Positions 32,862 through 44,999 of a stretch of DNA of 64,000 nt are shown one piece after another; positions within the stretch are counted from its first letter, which is position 1, and the number at the start of each line of letters is the position of its first letter. The position numbers were made by a program, and so were the translations under genes. Origin of the DNA: Bostrychus sinensis (lineage: Eukaryota > Chordata > Actinopteri > Gobiiformes > Eleotridae). The stretch spans positions 16,721,124 through 16,785,123 of the forward strand of contig CM036242.1 in NCBI GenBank assembly GCA_020698575.1. The letters run 5' to 3'. The notes beneath the pieces were generated by a model. That model saw nothing but the letters and a program-made list of their open reading frames with translations. It did not search any database and was not told where the DNA came from.

Positions 32862-33680
32862 TGGGGGGGGGTTACCATCAATTTTGTAGGAACAGGTAAA
32901 GAGCAAAAACATATTCGTGTACAGTAACCATGTTGTTTTGATCTGGTCAAAGAACTGGGTCTCTTCAAGGACAAACAATGCACAAACAAACAGTATGCTC
33001 TAATTAAAATCCTACCTACCTATGTGCTAGATTTTTTTTACATAAAACTGTGTGATGCTGATTTTACATTCTTCCTCCCACACATCATTTAAAGTTTTTG
33101 TACTTTTGGATTCATAAAGGTTTTCTCTACATCAAACCCTCCCCAGGGCTTAGGGCCAGCACAAAAAGTACACTGGTTTCTGAAAGCGTGTGGTTCATAT
33201 TCTGATCCTGGTTGCACCAACGAATTTTAACTTTTAAACTCTTTTATATCATGGTTTAAAAAGCAAATGTCAGTTTTGTCTTTGGCTGATACAGCTTCTG
33301 TTATGCTCATACATTACATGTTACATGTTATGTCATTGCATGTACAATTACCCCAATGCTCTATCACAATGAAAGGAAAAGACACAAAAGCTAATAACGT
33401 TAGCTCATTCTGCTTTCAAGTGCGAGTCGGACAGTTCGAATGCTAGTTTTCTCCAAGGGTGGATCACGACTCATCATCACTTGTGCGCATTCATTTCCTT
33501 TTTGGTTGGACAGTGGGAACCTGGAAATGTCATAACAGAGTTCAATTGCATTATCTGCTTGTGACTTCTATTTATGTACCACAAATACATTAAAGGTTAT
33601 TACCAGTACTGTAATGATAATGTTGGAGCTTATAGTTACCTAAATGATGTAGCACAAAACAAACATTTCCATAACATTAT
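31724..33680. other. Intergenic, only simple repeats identified
   Basis: No gene-like sequence. Contains a T-rich tract near 31818-31842 and the composite poly(T)/(TG)n/poly(G) tract at 32811-32871. Confidence 0.55.
32811..32871. repeat. Composite T-tract, (TG)n and G-tract
   Basis: About 38 T, then about seven TG units, then about nine G. The tract is purely homopolymeric or dinucleotide and is likely unstable or imprecise in the assembly. Confidence 0.9.
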
Positions 33681-33684
33681 CAAA

Positions 33685-33715
33685 CAAAAAAAAAAAAAGA
33701 AAGAAAGAAAGAAAA
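33685..33715. repeat. Poly(A)/(GAAA)n tract
   Basis: An A run passing into AAGAAAGAAAGAAAGAAA. Confidence 0.85.
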
Positions 33716-33804
33716 TTATGTTTTACTTCTCTCCTAAAAAATTACCTTAAACATTTTACCATTCACAACACGCTGTTAAATGTTTTAAAATATCTAAAAT
33801 ATTA

Positions 33805-34325
33805 AAATATTTTAGACCAATCTTGCTCACCTCTAGAACAGCATTACATGCTTTACAACTTAAATATTATCTGCCTAAAAGAAAACTTTTTAATTAGAAC
33901 TCTAATGGTGCCATAGGGAAACAGTTGAAGAGAGCTGCAGAGAGATGCAACACAATGAACACAATCAACGAAAAAGAGCCCTTCACTTCCTTACTTTTTG
34001 TCATAATTTTACAAAATAAAAAATAGCTGAGGAATTAGTGGAAACAGAGATGTACACTGTTTTTTTGTTTTGTTTTGTTTTGTTGTTGTTTTTTTAAGGA
34101 ATGCGAGCAGACTGGATGTAGAGGGCTTGTTGACTGGTCAGTGCTTCCTGGAGTAGACAGAGGTTTGTGGAACCAAGCGTTTTGTGACCTCAGAACGTCT
34201 GTGCCAGAGAACAGAGGAATACTCAAACAGGTGTGAAAGAATGAAAACACAGCTTCCAGTATGTTTTTGATGTTTTTGATATAACATGGCAGAAAGTTCA
34301 GAAAAGCACAATATAAGCCTTTTAA
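33805..34325 (+). mobile_element. Family B transposon, copy with eroded left end
   Basis: It shares GCGAGCAGACTGGATGTAGA, GTGCTTCCTGGAGTAGAC, AACCAAGCGTTTTGTGACCT and CAGTATGTTTTTGATG with copy 1, in the same order. The right edge is near GCACAATATAAGCCTTTTA. A (TTTTG)n expansion at about 34060-34085 interrupts it. Confidence 0.7.
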
Positions 34326-34634
34326 AATATTCAGATAATATTTGTAGGTCTTATTAGAAATATAGCAGAAAATATGCAGTAATCTATTTGGAGTACATAC
34401 TGCTTGAGCTAGTACATTATTTTTTAACTTTGAGGTCACTCTCTTCTCACAGAATGTATGCGAGTCTTGAGGTGAGATTGTGCTGTGAGTGGTGTTTTCA
34501 AGCTGTTTTCGTCCTAGTGTTCTGGGATTGCTTGTCAGCATCAAGTGCTGCATCACAGCCCAGCCATTTGAGTGACAATACAAACCTACACAGAAAAGGC
34601 ATCATCCCTAAATTGCTTTTAAAAGTGCATTCAC

Positions 34635-34820
34635 CTTCAAGTATTTCAGTATCTGAGGCAGTCTCGTCATCTGTGTCTTTTAAAAATTCAAAATGACTAC
34701 AAGGAAATGACTCACTCTCCACACCAAAAATGGCTCGTCGCATTTCATCAAAATAATCCTGAACTGTATTCAGCTGTGTCAGGGCGCGTTGGATAGGCAG
34801 GTATTGAAGTTCAATAAAAA
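34635..34820 (-). other. Exon-like open segment on the minus strand, unidentified
   Basis: On the minus strand, a pyrimidine-rich stretch ending in cag (34822-34828 region) precedes 186 open bases that end at a donor-like GAAG/gtgaat (34635/34634). The segment translates to FIELQYLPIQRALTQLNTVQ, then DYFDEMRRAIFGVESESF, then an acidic stretch with DTDDETASDTE. I recognise no family. The enclosing open frame (34845-34498) is only 115 residues, so chance is a real possibility. Confidence 0.2.
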
Positions 34821-35129
34821 CTGTGGCGGCTTTATAGAAACACAAGGACAGGAAATAGAGAGCTGCATCTGCTCCTCAGCGCCAAGATGAGCTCATTTGT
34901 GAGAAGAGGCTTGAGCAAACAAAAAGAGAGAAACGCCGAAGCTTATTATATAATCCGCCTCTCTTTTAACGCATGCACACGGATGTACTGACCTTGAATA
35001 GAAAATTGCGTGCTGCTATTTGATCAAAAATAGTTGCTTCCTTTTGATAAGTTGAGAAATGGTAATCTTTTGTTCTGCCTCAAAGCAGTCTCCGGTGCTA
35101 TCACACTGTAAACAGTATTTTTTTAGAGT

Positions 35130-36010
35130 AGCTCAACCCCGCACTGCCTCCTCACTACCCAGCGAGAACGCCTTTGACTAATCCCCAAGGCATTTTTATC
35201 AAGTGTGATTGAATAGAGCCTTCAGTCCCCAGGAGACAGCCTCAGCTTTATCTTGCCTATCTCCTTCTCCCGCACCTTTCCCTTGTCTCCCCAGTGCAAG
35301 GTGCGGGGGAAAAGCAGACCTGTTAACTGTTTACTCCCTACTGACATGCACACGCTCTCTCCCTCATGGGTGTACATTTAAAACATGAAAAGCACCAAAA
35401 CAAAATGGGAAATTTCCACTCCATTTGCCACGCAGCCAATCAATGTGCAGTGACCCGGATAAGGAGTGTGATATTGATGATGACAGCAATAAAGATGTAT
35501 TTTCACCACAAGCCTCCCCTTTAATTGGGCTGATATGTGGAGAGAAAAAAAAAAGAATAAATTAATTTTGACAAAATGCAAAAGAGGTGGTGCACTAGGA
35601 GGATTAGACAGCAGAGTGTGACAGCGGTGGGGGAGGCGAGACTCAGAAGGTTTCCCTGGGTTAAGTGACTTCACAGTTGGGGAACGGGTGACAATTACCA
35701 CCGAAATGAGATTTTCTAGGCTTCAGGTGCCTTCTAAATACGCCGTTTGGTCAAAGTAATTGAACAGGGTCAAGTGATGGTACATTTAATGGTGCCTTGG
35801 CTGTTTAGGCATCATTTGTCGAGCCCCTTGTACCAAGCATCATGTACAGTATTTAAAATCTATTTAACACTTTCTCTAGGCTGTGCGTGGTGTAATTAAT
35901 TCTCTTGGCAAATGTTTTTTCAATAGCTCATGCTGGTGTAAAAGATTTGTGTGCTGTGACCAAGGCAACAGCAAGCGATTTGTATTTGTTGGTTTGAATA
36001 TCTGCGGTTG
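35130..36010. promoter_or_regulatory. Candidate conserved non-coding region
   Basis: Long non-repetitive sequence with balanced composition. Homeodomain and bHLH-like words include GACTAATCCCCAAGGC, AATAAATTAATTTTGAC, GTGGTGTAATTAATTCTC and GGTCAAAGTAATTGAAC. No frame, no transposon ends. It lies about 8 kb past the ntrk3 stop. The role is inferred. Confidence 0.3.
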
Positions 36011-36038
36011 AAAAATATTTTGCCATTAGTGATCTTTG

Positions 36039-36062
36039 TTAGTTAGTTAGTTAGTTAGTTTA
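36039..36062. repeat. (TTAG)n microsatellite
   Basis: About six TTAG units. Confidence 0.85.
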
Positions 36063-36571
36063 GCTTGAATGTAAACAATATGACAGATTTTTGATTGCAG
36101 AATATGTTTCAAAGCTAAAGTCAGAAGGAGCAAGCATGCAGTTGATTTTTAGGCATTTGAGAAAATATCTGACATGCACCAAAAATATTAGCCCAGAATC
36201 ACATGCAATAACTACAAGTATCACTACATTGACATGATTGGCAATATGTAGATACTCTTAATATAGCTTTATTACCATAGACATTATGAAAGTTTGATTC
36301 AATTTTAATTTATGGAGAAAAGAATGATCTTGAGGTAATAAAAACTTAATAGACTAAACCAGGTTTGCTGTTTTTGCAATAATAAAAAAACACCAATGTA
36401 ATGTATAGTGCCATGCATAATCAGATTTGCACACAGTAAACAGTTTACTACATTTCTGCATATGTGGTTTGGATTTTTGTTGTGTTTCTGTAAACTTGAA
36501 AATAATTTCTATAAGATCGTTTCAAATATCAGAGTCAGATAAAATACTGCAGCAGATACTAAACACAGTGT

Positions 36572-36960
36572 TAAAGTGGAACTCAGTAACTTTTTTAAAT
36601 GAAGCGTAAATGAAGCGTCCTGAATCTCACCCTGGTGTCTAGTGTCGCCGACCTGGTGTCATGGAAGTCTCCGGTCTCATTACAAAGTGGCACATTGCAG
36701 TTAGCAAAACAACAAGCTAGTGATGGCTTTATTTCTCATTTTTTTTGCTGTGATAGAATGACCACATAGAAGAAAAAAACTTTCAGTCAAGTGGAGGAGA
36801 AAACAAAAGTAATGCCGAGCAAGGGATCACAATAGGAGTCAACTGGGCTTGTGACTATTTATGATAGTGCTTTACGCCGAAATGTAGGAGCATCATAGAG
36901 GAAAATGAGAAAACTGAGGCAAAACAGCAAAGAAATGAGCAGTTACTAAGCTATGCTTTA
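36572..36960. mobile_element. MITE family A, copy 2
   Basis: TAAAGTGGAACTCAGTAACT opens it and AGCTATGCTTTA closes it, a decayed version of the copy-1 ends. Internal blocks shared with 1627-2064 are CAGTTAGCAAAACAACAAGC, GGGATCACAATAGGAGT and CATAGAGGAAAA. It is shorter by about 50 bp and clearly diverged, so the two insertions are not recent. Confidence 0.7.
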
Positions 36961-36989
36961 ATGTTTTAATAGTGTCTACCAGTAAGTAA

Positions 36990-39720
36990 TGCCGCTGTTC
37001 AACCAACCAGCTTCATTACCTCTGCAAAGAAAGTTATGTTTTTGCTGTTTTTGGTTTGTTAGGGTGAGGGTTAGGTTTGTTTGTCATCAACATAACTCAA
37101 CTATCAGATTTTAATGACATCTTAATGAAAGTCAGTAATATCCAAGGAACAAATAATTATTTTTTGATGTGGATCTGGAGAACTGTCCGGTCCTGTCACT
37201 GATCCTGGATTTTTTGCAGGATTCATTATTGATTATTCAATTTGGAGTGATTTTTGTCAACTCTTAATGTTTTTGGTTTGAGTCTGGATTTTTTTTTTTT
37301 TTTCCTCCTTATTACATGTGGAGACTGTGATGGCTTAGTGGAGGTCTGCTTCGAGTTTGTATAAATAGTACAGCCATGCGATTCAAGAGCTACTTCCCAA
37401 TGTTATTTTTGCGCAGCCCACCCCCAGCATCAGCATGCAAAACAAAGTGCATGTAAAATGAGGTAGAAAGAAAGGCTAAAGTTCAATGGAATCGCTGAAG
37501 CGAGTGAGTTTGCAGGTCAGCAGTGAGAGTGCCAGGAGAAACACTCATGTATGGCACAAGTGAAATATCAACCTCTTCACATGCGAGTGGAAGGAGGAAT
37601 CCGATGGCACATTAAGTTTCTGGGAGAAGATGTGGGTTGTCACCCCCCCAGCACTCAGCTGCACACTCAGCAGGTGTTGACATTCAGATTAACCTCGGAC
37701 TGCTGTGAGTCGGTTTTTCGCTGGAAGATATGGTCTCATTAGGATGCACACACAGAGCTCTCGTCCAATCACAGGCATTACAGGCTCGCAGGTACTGCCC
37801 CTGATTCCCTGGACTGTCACTCATCAGGCCAGCAGAGAAGAGCTGTAGGGACATGACCGGGACTTTTAACCCCACTGTGACCGAGTTGCTTCACATTTCT
37901 TTAACTGCTCCTACAGCCGTGTCTCACAGTGGGAGAAACACTCAGGGCAAATCACAGCATGACACATGAGCCACACTTCATGGATGAACCCATCTCTGTT
38001 AGTGAGGTTTAAACATACTTTTAAGAATATGGGTCCAACTTTGCCTACAGAAATATTGAAATATTACACATATGGGGTCAAATGAAAACTATGGATATTT
38101 TGAAGTTTCATAGTGAAGTATAATATACAGCACAATTACCTTTTGTAGATGCAGATAACTTCTTGGTGGAGGCTTATGCTCTCCAAGTATAAATTTTGGA
38201 TTGTTGTTTGCCAATTATTTGCCTCCTGGCATGCAGTGATATGCAGAAAGTATATACCACAATAAAGTACTCTATGCCTTTAAACACTAAAAGGCTTATA
38301 TATTTGTATTCTGCTCCATGTTGTCTAGTGTCTTTTCATAATTTTCTAAACTTCCTTGAGACTTTATCTGTCAACAAATCTGTCTACAAGCCAAAACAGA
38401 TTTTTACTAAATTTACGATAATTATATTGCTGTGCCTAAGAGCCCATCACTTGGAGCACAGAGGTGTAGATGGTAGCAATAGGGAGGCGATATGACTTAT
38501 ACAACACAGAATTTATTTGTCACACATTTCAGGTGAAAATTACTGCTACATAACTCATTCCTACTGTTCAGGTGAGTTGCACTGATGAATAAAGAGGAAA
38601 ATAACCTCAAGGCACATATGGAGCATAACTCAATATTCTCTTTACAAGTTACCACCATTCTGTATTCTCATAATAAAGGATAAAGCATTTAACATAAGCA
38701 ACATGTACATAACATGGGTTAAATTGGTAGACATAACTACAAAGTACAAGTACAATGCAATTTATTCAATAAAGACTTGTTTGAAACAGTTATTCTGAAA
38801 TAAAATGCTTTTCTCTGCATGCCGTTTAACAACACACATTGTGTTATTAGAAATGTGTGAAGACGATCTTTGCTGTAATGAGCTTGTTGACAGATAAGTC
38901 ATTCCCAGGGTCACCACGTGTGTTTTGTTCTTCTCAGTAAAACCTTATGTTTACTATTTAGCATTCTTAGCCAGATGAACTCATTGCAGCTTGCTGAACT
39001 TATCGTTCAAGTCAGTAATTCATGTTACTATGACAACAAGCCAAAAATGTCTGATCAATTCTGATACTAATAAGCCCTTTTAGTGTTTGTAAACAGAATG
39101 TTTGCATTCCAAAGACTGGAACTGGAAGTAAAAATACAATAATAAATTTTTAGCGAAAGAGTTAGCGCCAGCCACCAAACATTGCAAATTATGAACAATC
39201 AAGACAGGTTTGGCAACTGACAACCACTCGACCACATTTGAATAGTATATATATTAAAAGTGACTATAATGTGTTTAATTTTGTGAGTATGTTGTTCATT
39301 AATCAGCTGTTTATTCTAATTCTCTGACGTGATTCACCTCTCACTTTAGAGTAGCTCAAACGCTGTATAAATCAATTTTTCATTGCAAAAATGCAAGATG
39401 GGGATTGGATAAATACGACAAAATTGCCCCAACCCTGGACACTCAGCATCTCTGGGAGTGAATGGAGCAATGGCCGTGCCGTGACGCAGGCTGATTGATG
39501 ATGACTGGTGGAACTGGTGCAAGATTTTGACTGCATTTGATGAAATAGAGCAACAGAGGAGACAGACGTGTGCCGAAGGAGCCGTCCGGAGTTTAAAGCA
39601 AAGGGATTTACTTCATTTTCATTGTTTGTACATACTACACACTAAATAAACAACAGTTATAGCACTGCTGAGTTTGCACCTTGTTTAGTTTTGTTTGTTT
39701 GTTCAATGTCATCATTGTAG
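36990..39720. other. Intergenic, no gene identified
   Basis: 37020-37260 contains blocks (GTGGATCTGGAGAAC, AAAGTTATGTTTTTGC) reminiscent of a fish DNA transposon, echoed at 62495-62545. The rest shows nothing identifiable. Confidence 0.45.
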
Positions 39721-39728
39721 GGAGACTA

Positions 39729-39771
39729 GACAGACAGACAGACAGACAGATAGATAGATAGATAGATAGAT
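39729..39771. repeat. (ACAG)n(ATAG)n microsatellite
   Basis: About five CAGA units pass into about six GATA units, ending TACTTTATTTTAG at the edge of the LINE fragment. GATA followed by CTTTATT is also a usual LINE tail in fish, so this may be the tail of another truncated copy. Confidence 0.85.
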
Positions 39772-39778
39772 ACTTTAT

Positions 39779-40950
39779 TTTAGCCAACTATAGACCAATA
39801 TCAAATCTCCCTTTTATTTCAAAAATCCTAGAAAGAGTTGTAGTTAAACAGTTATGTCACCATCTACAGGACAGTAGATTATTTGAAGATTTTCAGTCAG
39901 GGTTTAGACCCCACCATAGCACAGAAACTGCATTAGTTAGAGTCACAAATGACTTGTTATTATGTTCAGACAATGGACTGGTCTCAATCCTGGTTCTGTT
40001 AGATCTCAGTGCAGCCTTTGACACCACTGACCACAGCATCTTACTCCAGAGATTAGAATGTGACACAGGGGTCAAATCCTACTTATCTGATAGGTACCAG
40101 TTTGTCCTCACAGTGCAGTAAAGTTAGCTATGGAGAGCCACAAGGCTCAGTACATGGACCCATTCTGTTCATGCTGCCTTTAGGAAACAATCAGAAAACA
40201 TGGCACTCATTTTCAGTGTTACACAGACGATACACAGTTGTATTTATCAATTAAACCTGATCAGAATGACTGCATAGAGAAACTAAGTGTATATATGAGA
40301 GATACTCTATCTGACTAGAGAGTCTCTCTGGACGGTGTCAGTGAAGCCTCGAGTTTTACTGTGAGAAACTTAGGAGTTTTATTTGACCAAGACTTATCAT
40401 TTAAGGCTCATATAAACCAAGCTTGTAAAACAGCGTTCTTTCACTTGCGTAACATAGCCAAAATCAGAAATATTTTAACTGAATGTGATGCTGAAAAACT
40501 CGTCCATGCGTTGGTTACATCTAGATTGGATTACTGTAACTCTCTGCTGGCATCATGCCCTAAAAACTCTTTAAAATGTTTTCAGCTTGTTTAAAACACA
40601 GCAGCAAGATTATTAACAGGAGAGAACATATTACTCCTGTGCTAGCTCAGCTTCATTGGCTTCCAGTTGAATTCAGAATTAGGTTTAAAATCCTTCTCCT
40701 GACTTACAAGGCTGTAAATGGTACGGCCCCATCCTACATTAATGATGTTATAGTGCCATACCAACCAAGCAGAGTACTGCACTCACAAAATGCAGGGCTA
40801 TTAGTGGTTCCCAGGGTTTCTAAAGGTACAGTTGGAGGTAGAGCCTTTAGTTACCAAGCTCCTGTTTTATGGAATCAGCTTCCAGCTCATGTTAGAGAGG
40901 CAGACACAGTCTCTACATTTAAGGTTAGGTGAAAAATGTTCCTCTTTGAG
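39779..40950 (+). pseudogene. L2-type reverse transcriptase, broken
   Basis: ANYRPISNLPFISKILERVV, FQSGFRPHHSTETALVRV and LVLLDLSAAFDTTDHSIL are RT motifs in one frame up to about 40055. There is then a deletion and frame change. SYGEPQGSVHGPILF (GxPQGS block) and CYTDDTQLYLSI (the xADD block, with Thr in place of Ala) follow in other frames. The C-terminal part is open at 40361-40594 (MRNLGVLFDQDLSFKAHI) and 40576-40932 (HITPVLAQLHWLPVEFRIRF). Several frame changes make it non-functional. Confidence 0.85.
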
Positions 40951-41610
40951 AAAGCTTATGATCAGGCCAGCTAGGAACTGAGGAAGTGTGGTGCACTGAG
41001 CCTCTGTCCTCTGGTTTCATCTGCTGCTCCTCTTCTATCACTTGTCATTAATATTGTCAAGTATTCTATATCTCTAATCAGTTCATTGCTATTCAAAGGT
41101 TGTCCCTCTCTTTCACTCCCTTTGGGGGAGTGGGGACTGTTTCAGATGCCTGGCTTCAGGTAGATGTCCCAGTGATGACTGGACCTTAGCTGACCCCATC
41201 TGTGCTCCTGGCCCTCAACCTCACCTCCTATGGACTTCCCAGACCCCAACCTCACCCCCCACTTACAGACTTGAACAATGATCCTATAGATGAGCTAATG
41301 GACTAACAATCCCAGACACATGTTGCCTGTCCGTCCTGGGAGAGGACCTCTCCTTCAATATGGGCTCCATAAGGTTTCTTCTTTTTTTCCCACAGCTGTT
41401 TTTTTTAGGAGTTTTTCCTTTGACCCAGGACACTCCTGTCTAAGGACAGGAGTGTGCTGGGTCTCTTTAGTTTAGTGTAGTTATTGTTTGTGTTGATTGT
41501 GTGTTATGTCTGATTGTGTGTTTATGTTTGATTAACTTTGTGAAGCCCTTTGAGACGACTGTTGTTGTGATATTGGGCTATATAAATACAATTTAATTGA
41601 ATTAAACTAG
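39779..41610 (+). mobile_element. L2-type LINE, 5'-truncated with internal deletions
   Basis: It starts inside the reverse transcriptase and runs to a typical L2 3' end (about 41527-41605): GAAGCCCTTTGAGACGACTG, GATATTGGGCTATATAAATA, then short AATTGAATTAAA repeats. The coding remains are described separately. The 3' UTR portion (about 40935-41530) has no further content. Confidence 0.85.
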
Positions 41611-43955
41611 CTGCTAGTTAGACCAGGATTAAATATTTTCAGCTTCCCCTGTATTAAAGACCAGTAGCTGCCACTGTTACAGAAATATGGCAGACCACAA
41701 TAGTTTGACATTGTATGCTCAGTTTTAATTCATCAGTCACCATTAATCCTACTTTAAAAAGTTTACTTTAGTAATTGGACCTGACAGTCAGATGTGCATT
41801 AACAATTATATAAATAACAACCACTTGTTCCTGCCATCCAAAAATGTCTAAGTTATTATATTTTTTATTTTGCTCCCTCATAGAAATTAATGGGATAGAA
41901 CCTTAATCTCTGTACCAGGCTGTGTGTGCAACTTTTCTAAACTCGTCACTCCTGGGAAGGGTTTATCTGAACATGGACGCAGTCTGCAAAAATACAACTT
42001 ATTCTTGATGCATGCAAGTGTTTTTATGTATTTGAGGACACATTTAGTTATCACCTGACAGCATATTGTTGCTTTCAAGAAGTTACTAGAACAGGAAAAT
42101 GATTGGGTAGTGGTGTCTTAATCACACAGACAGACACGTGAAAGCATTATTGGTTTGATGGTCAGGGATTCTTGTGATGCAGAACAGTTCACAACATTGC
42201 TTGAACCAACCATATGCAGCAATAAACATCAGACGATACTATTCAAACATTAACACAAAGGCCACAAAATCTGTATTAGATCACTTCTACCACTCTGAAC
42301 TCAGGCCTGCCACAACCACAAAAAGCAGTTTAAGATGGCTTAACCCTCATTGATCTAGCTGGTATTCTTCTTTGCTCACAGAAGCCACTGTATTGATTAG
42401 GACAGACAAATGCCACTGGATCACATTTCCAGGCTAGACTTGGAGAAATACAACCTCTGATCCAGCTACTGACCTATGATAATTTCAAGTGCACTTTTAT
42501 GCACTATTCAGTGTGCCACTGGGGCAACATGTCATTCAACACTTTTGAAATTCAATAAACACTCCAAAAGGAGAAAAAAGTGTCAAGCTGCTAGCCAGTC
42601 TGAGAAGGATCCAGCACTGAGAAAAAAAGTGTTGTTTATAGTGTAACACAAGTTAGAATAAATGCTAAAACACAAAGCACAAGTTCATGTTGAAATTACA
42701 GTCAAAATTGAAATCCAGGAAGTGAACAGTCTCCATTAGGTCTCCTTTTTGGTTTTCAAATTGAGTTAATTAGGCATTTGGCAGAGGCTTAGGCGTGCCA
42801 CAAAATTGACTGAATCATGATTACTGTGCTGCTATGTACATCTGCTGTTCGAGCCAAAATACCAGGGGCACCGTGATTGGTTGCTGCTGTGTCTGCCCCT
42901 TTGAGAAATGGGAGAAAAAAAAGAGAACTTGGAATTTAGTGACAGCAGGCAGTGTTTTTGGCATGAGCACGTGTGGCAGACCACTTGTCCAAAAACAACT
43001 CTTTGTGACGTCTCATTCCTTAGGCTGCTGCCATTCTAACTATATGTTACGTATCTGAACATTCCATATCAGTGCATGCCCATATTCACATTTAAATCTC
43101 TAACAACAAGGTGGTGGAGCTACTCGACTGTAAACCCGCTGACTGGCTGCTTGCAGGCTGTGAATGACATGAAGCGGAAATTTCACACTAGAATCCCACT
43201 AGCAACACTGGACCCATTCTAAGTTAAAAATACATGTTCGGACAAGAGGGAAAAGTCGATCCAACAGTGAGGAGACTGTGGTGTTGACTGCCATGTCATC
43301 TGCCATGACATCCAGTACATTTAATATCACTTTTATGGCCCACAGTCTTGACTTTTGGGGGCATGTCAAGACACCTTTCTTTCTTTTGCCCCATCTGCTA
43401 TATTTACCTGGATAAGTTTGGGGTCCAACTACACACACCTTCAATTTTATTGCAGCTCAAAAAGTCCTGGCCTTCACCCTGTAAAGTCATTTTGATCTAA
43501 GGATTATGGAAGTGCAATGGAAGGATTAGGGTCCAATTAACGGTGAGCCTTTGCCTCATGGTAAAACTCGGAGCCTCTTTGCATTCTTCCACTGTGAACC
43601 CACTTGTCTCAGTACAAATATTTTTTAAGACCTATAGACCATTAAGACAAGGATTTTCCACAAATCATTTCCCGCTAAGAGCTCGCCAGTGTGTGTTAGA
43701 CACCCTGCCATAGCTGTCACGCATGCATTATAGTGTCTAAATATGTGCACAAAACAACTGCCTACTACATGTTCATGAAGGCATGGTTCATATTTGGGAT
43801 CACATTTAAAGACATTTAAATACGATCACATTTAAATAAGTGTTTCTTGTAAACAAAAAAATAAAACAAATCACAAAAATGTTATGATCCTCAACTTACA
43901 CTGTTGAAATAATTGTCCAATCAGAGCCTTCAATGAAACTGTCTTGTGATCAAAT
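41611..43955. other. Intergenic, nothing identified
   Basis: Unique-looking AT-rich sequence; no reading frame or repeat stands out. Confidence 0.55.
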
Positions 43956-43961
43956 AAATCC

Positions 43962-44340
43962 ATCCACCTTATTCCCCTTATCCGGGGCCAGGTCATTGGG
44001 GCAGCAGTCTAAGCAGAAATGCCCAGACTTTCCTCTCCACAGACACTTCCGTCAGCTCTGTGTCATAGGTCTCCCCTGGGTCCTCTTCCTGGTGGGACAG
44101 GGAGGCGTCCAGGAGGCATCCAGAAGAGATGCCCAAGCCACCTTGGCTCTTCTCACCAGTGACCGAGCTTCTCACCCTATCTCTAAGGGAGTGCCCAACC
44201 ACCCTGCGGACGAAACCCATTTTGGTCGCTTATATCTGGGCTCTTGTCCTTTTGGATCATGACCCAAAGCTCATGACCATAGGTGAGAGTGTGGACGTAG
44301 AACGACCAGTAGATCTTCATTACAATAGACTGGTACATTG
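43962..44340 (-). mobile_element. Non-LTR retrotransposon 3' fragment, old copy
   Basis: Plus-strand blocks ATCCATCCACCTTATTCCCC, TTATCCGGGGCCAGGTC, GGCAGCAGTCTAAGCAG and AGGCGTCCAGGAGGCATCCA match the better copy at 53784-54061. The minus strand would encode the C-terminal tail of a LINE reverse transcriptase, but it is shifted and shortened. It extends about 170 bp farther into ORF2 than that copy, with the block GACCCAAAGCTCATGACCAT. Confidence 0.7.
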
Positions 44341-44391
44341 ACCGCATTAGTGCACATCAAATAAAAAAATATTTAAAAAGACCATATTTGT

Positions 44392-44578
44392 GCAGTAGTA
44401 TAGCTCAGTTGGTAGAGCATGTGGTTTATATACTGAGCTACAGCTTATCTTGGCTTTGTGATTTTGAGTCACACAATTTATTGAATGCCTCTCTGTGATG
44501 ATGTCCTGCCACTTCTCTACTGTCCTGTCTAAGAAAGACACAAAAGGCCAAAAACTCAAAATCTTTTTAAAAAAAACA
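44392..44578 (+). mobile_element. tRNA-derived SINE
   Basis: AGTATAGCTCAGTTGGTAGA (A box at about 44401-44412) is followed about 50 bp on by a decayed B box (GATTTTGAGTC). The body has CTGTCCTGTCTAAGAAAGAC and ACAAAAGGCCAAAAACTC, and ends in a poly(A) tail near 44577. This is the usual layout of fish tRNA SINEs; it is not a functional tRNA. Confidence 0.65.
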
Positions 44579-44724
44579 TAATAACTGGTTTAGTCTTAAT
44601 TCCTCAATTCAGCCCTTGTTAGACTTTTTTGTTTTTTGTTTGTACAAGGATTATTTTTTTTTCCTTTTCTTCTTAAAGTTAGTTGAACATACTCTATGTC
44701 CAAAATGGCATGGTGTCTAAATGT

Positions 44725-44905
44725 CCTCCTGTGTTCTCTCTGGGTACGTTGGCTTCCTCCCACCATCCAAAGACATCCATGAGAGTGAATGGTTGCCTGT
44801 GTATAACACTGTCGGCCCTGTGACTGGACACTGTCCTGGGTGTACCCTGTCTAAGGCCCATAGTTGCTGGAAATAGGCTTCAGTCACCTCTGACAGGAAT
44901 AAGCA
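44725..44905 (+). repeat. Dispersed fish repeat C
   Basis: GTTCTCTCTGGGTACGTTGG, CTTCCTCCCACCATCCAAAG, AGTGAATGGTTGCCTGTGTA and GGAAATAGGCTTCAGTCACC appear in the same order as at 10720-11010. Confidence 0.65.
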
Positions 44906-44924
44906 GAAAAAATAAAGATGTCAA

Positions 44925-44993
44925 AAAGGATATCAAAATATTGTGATATTCAACAATGTTATCACCTGTTTTTCTATATCAGTGCAGCCCTAT
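44925..44993. mobile_element. hAT-like MITE end
   Basis: ATATCAGTGCAGCCCTATAG is the inverse of the AGGGCTGCAC terminus, preceded by ATATTGTGATATTCAACA. The matching other end is missing. Confidence 0.45.
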
Positions 44994-44999
44994 AGCTCT

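Noticed and set aside
34035..34583. 182-residue minus-strand open frame
   Set aside because: It runs through a family B transposon and a (TTTTG)n tract; the composition is not coding-like.
44392..44470. Possible tRNA gene (A box AGCTCAGTTGG)
   Set aside because: No matching acceptor stem or proper B box; the body and poly(A) tail show a SINE.
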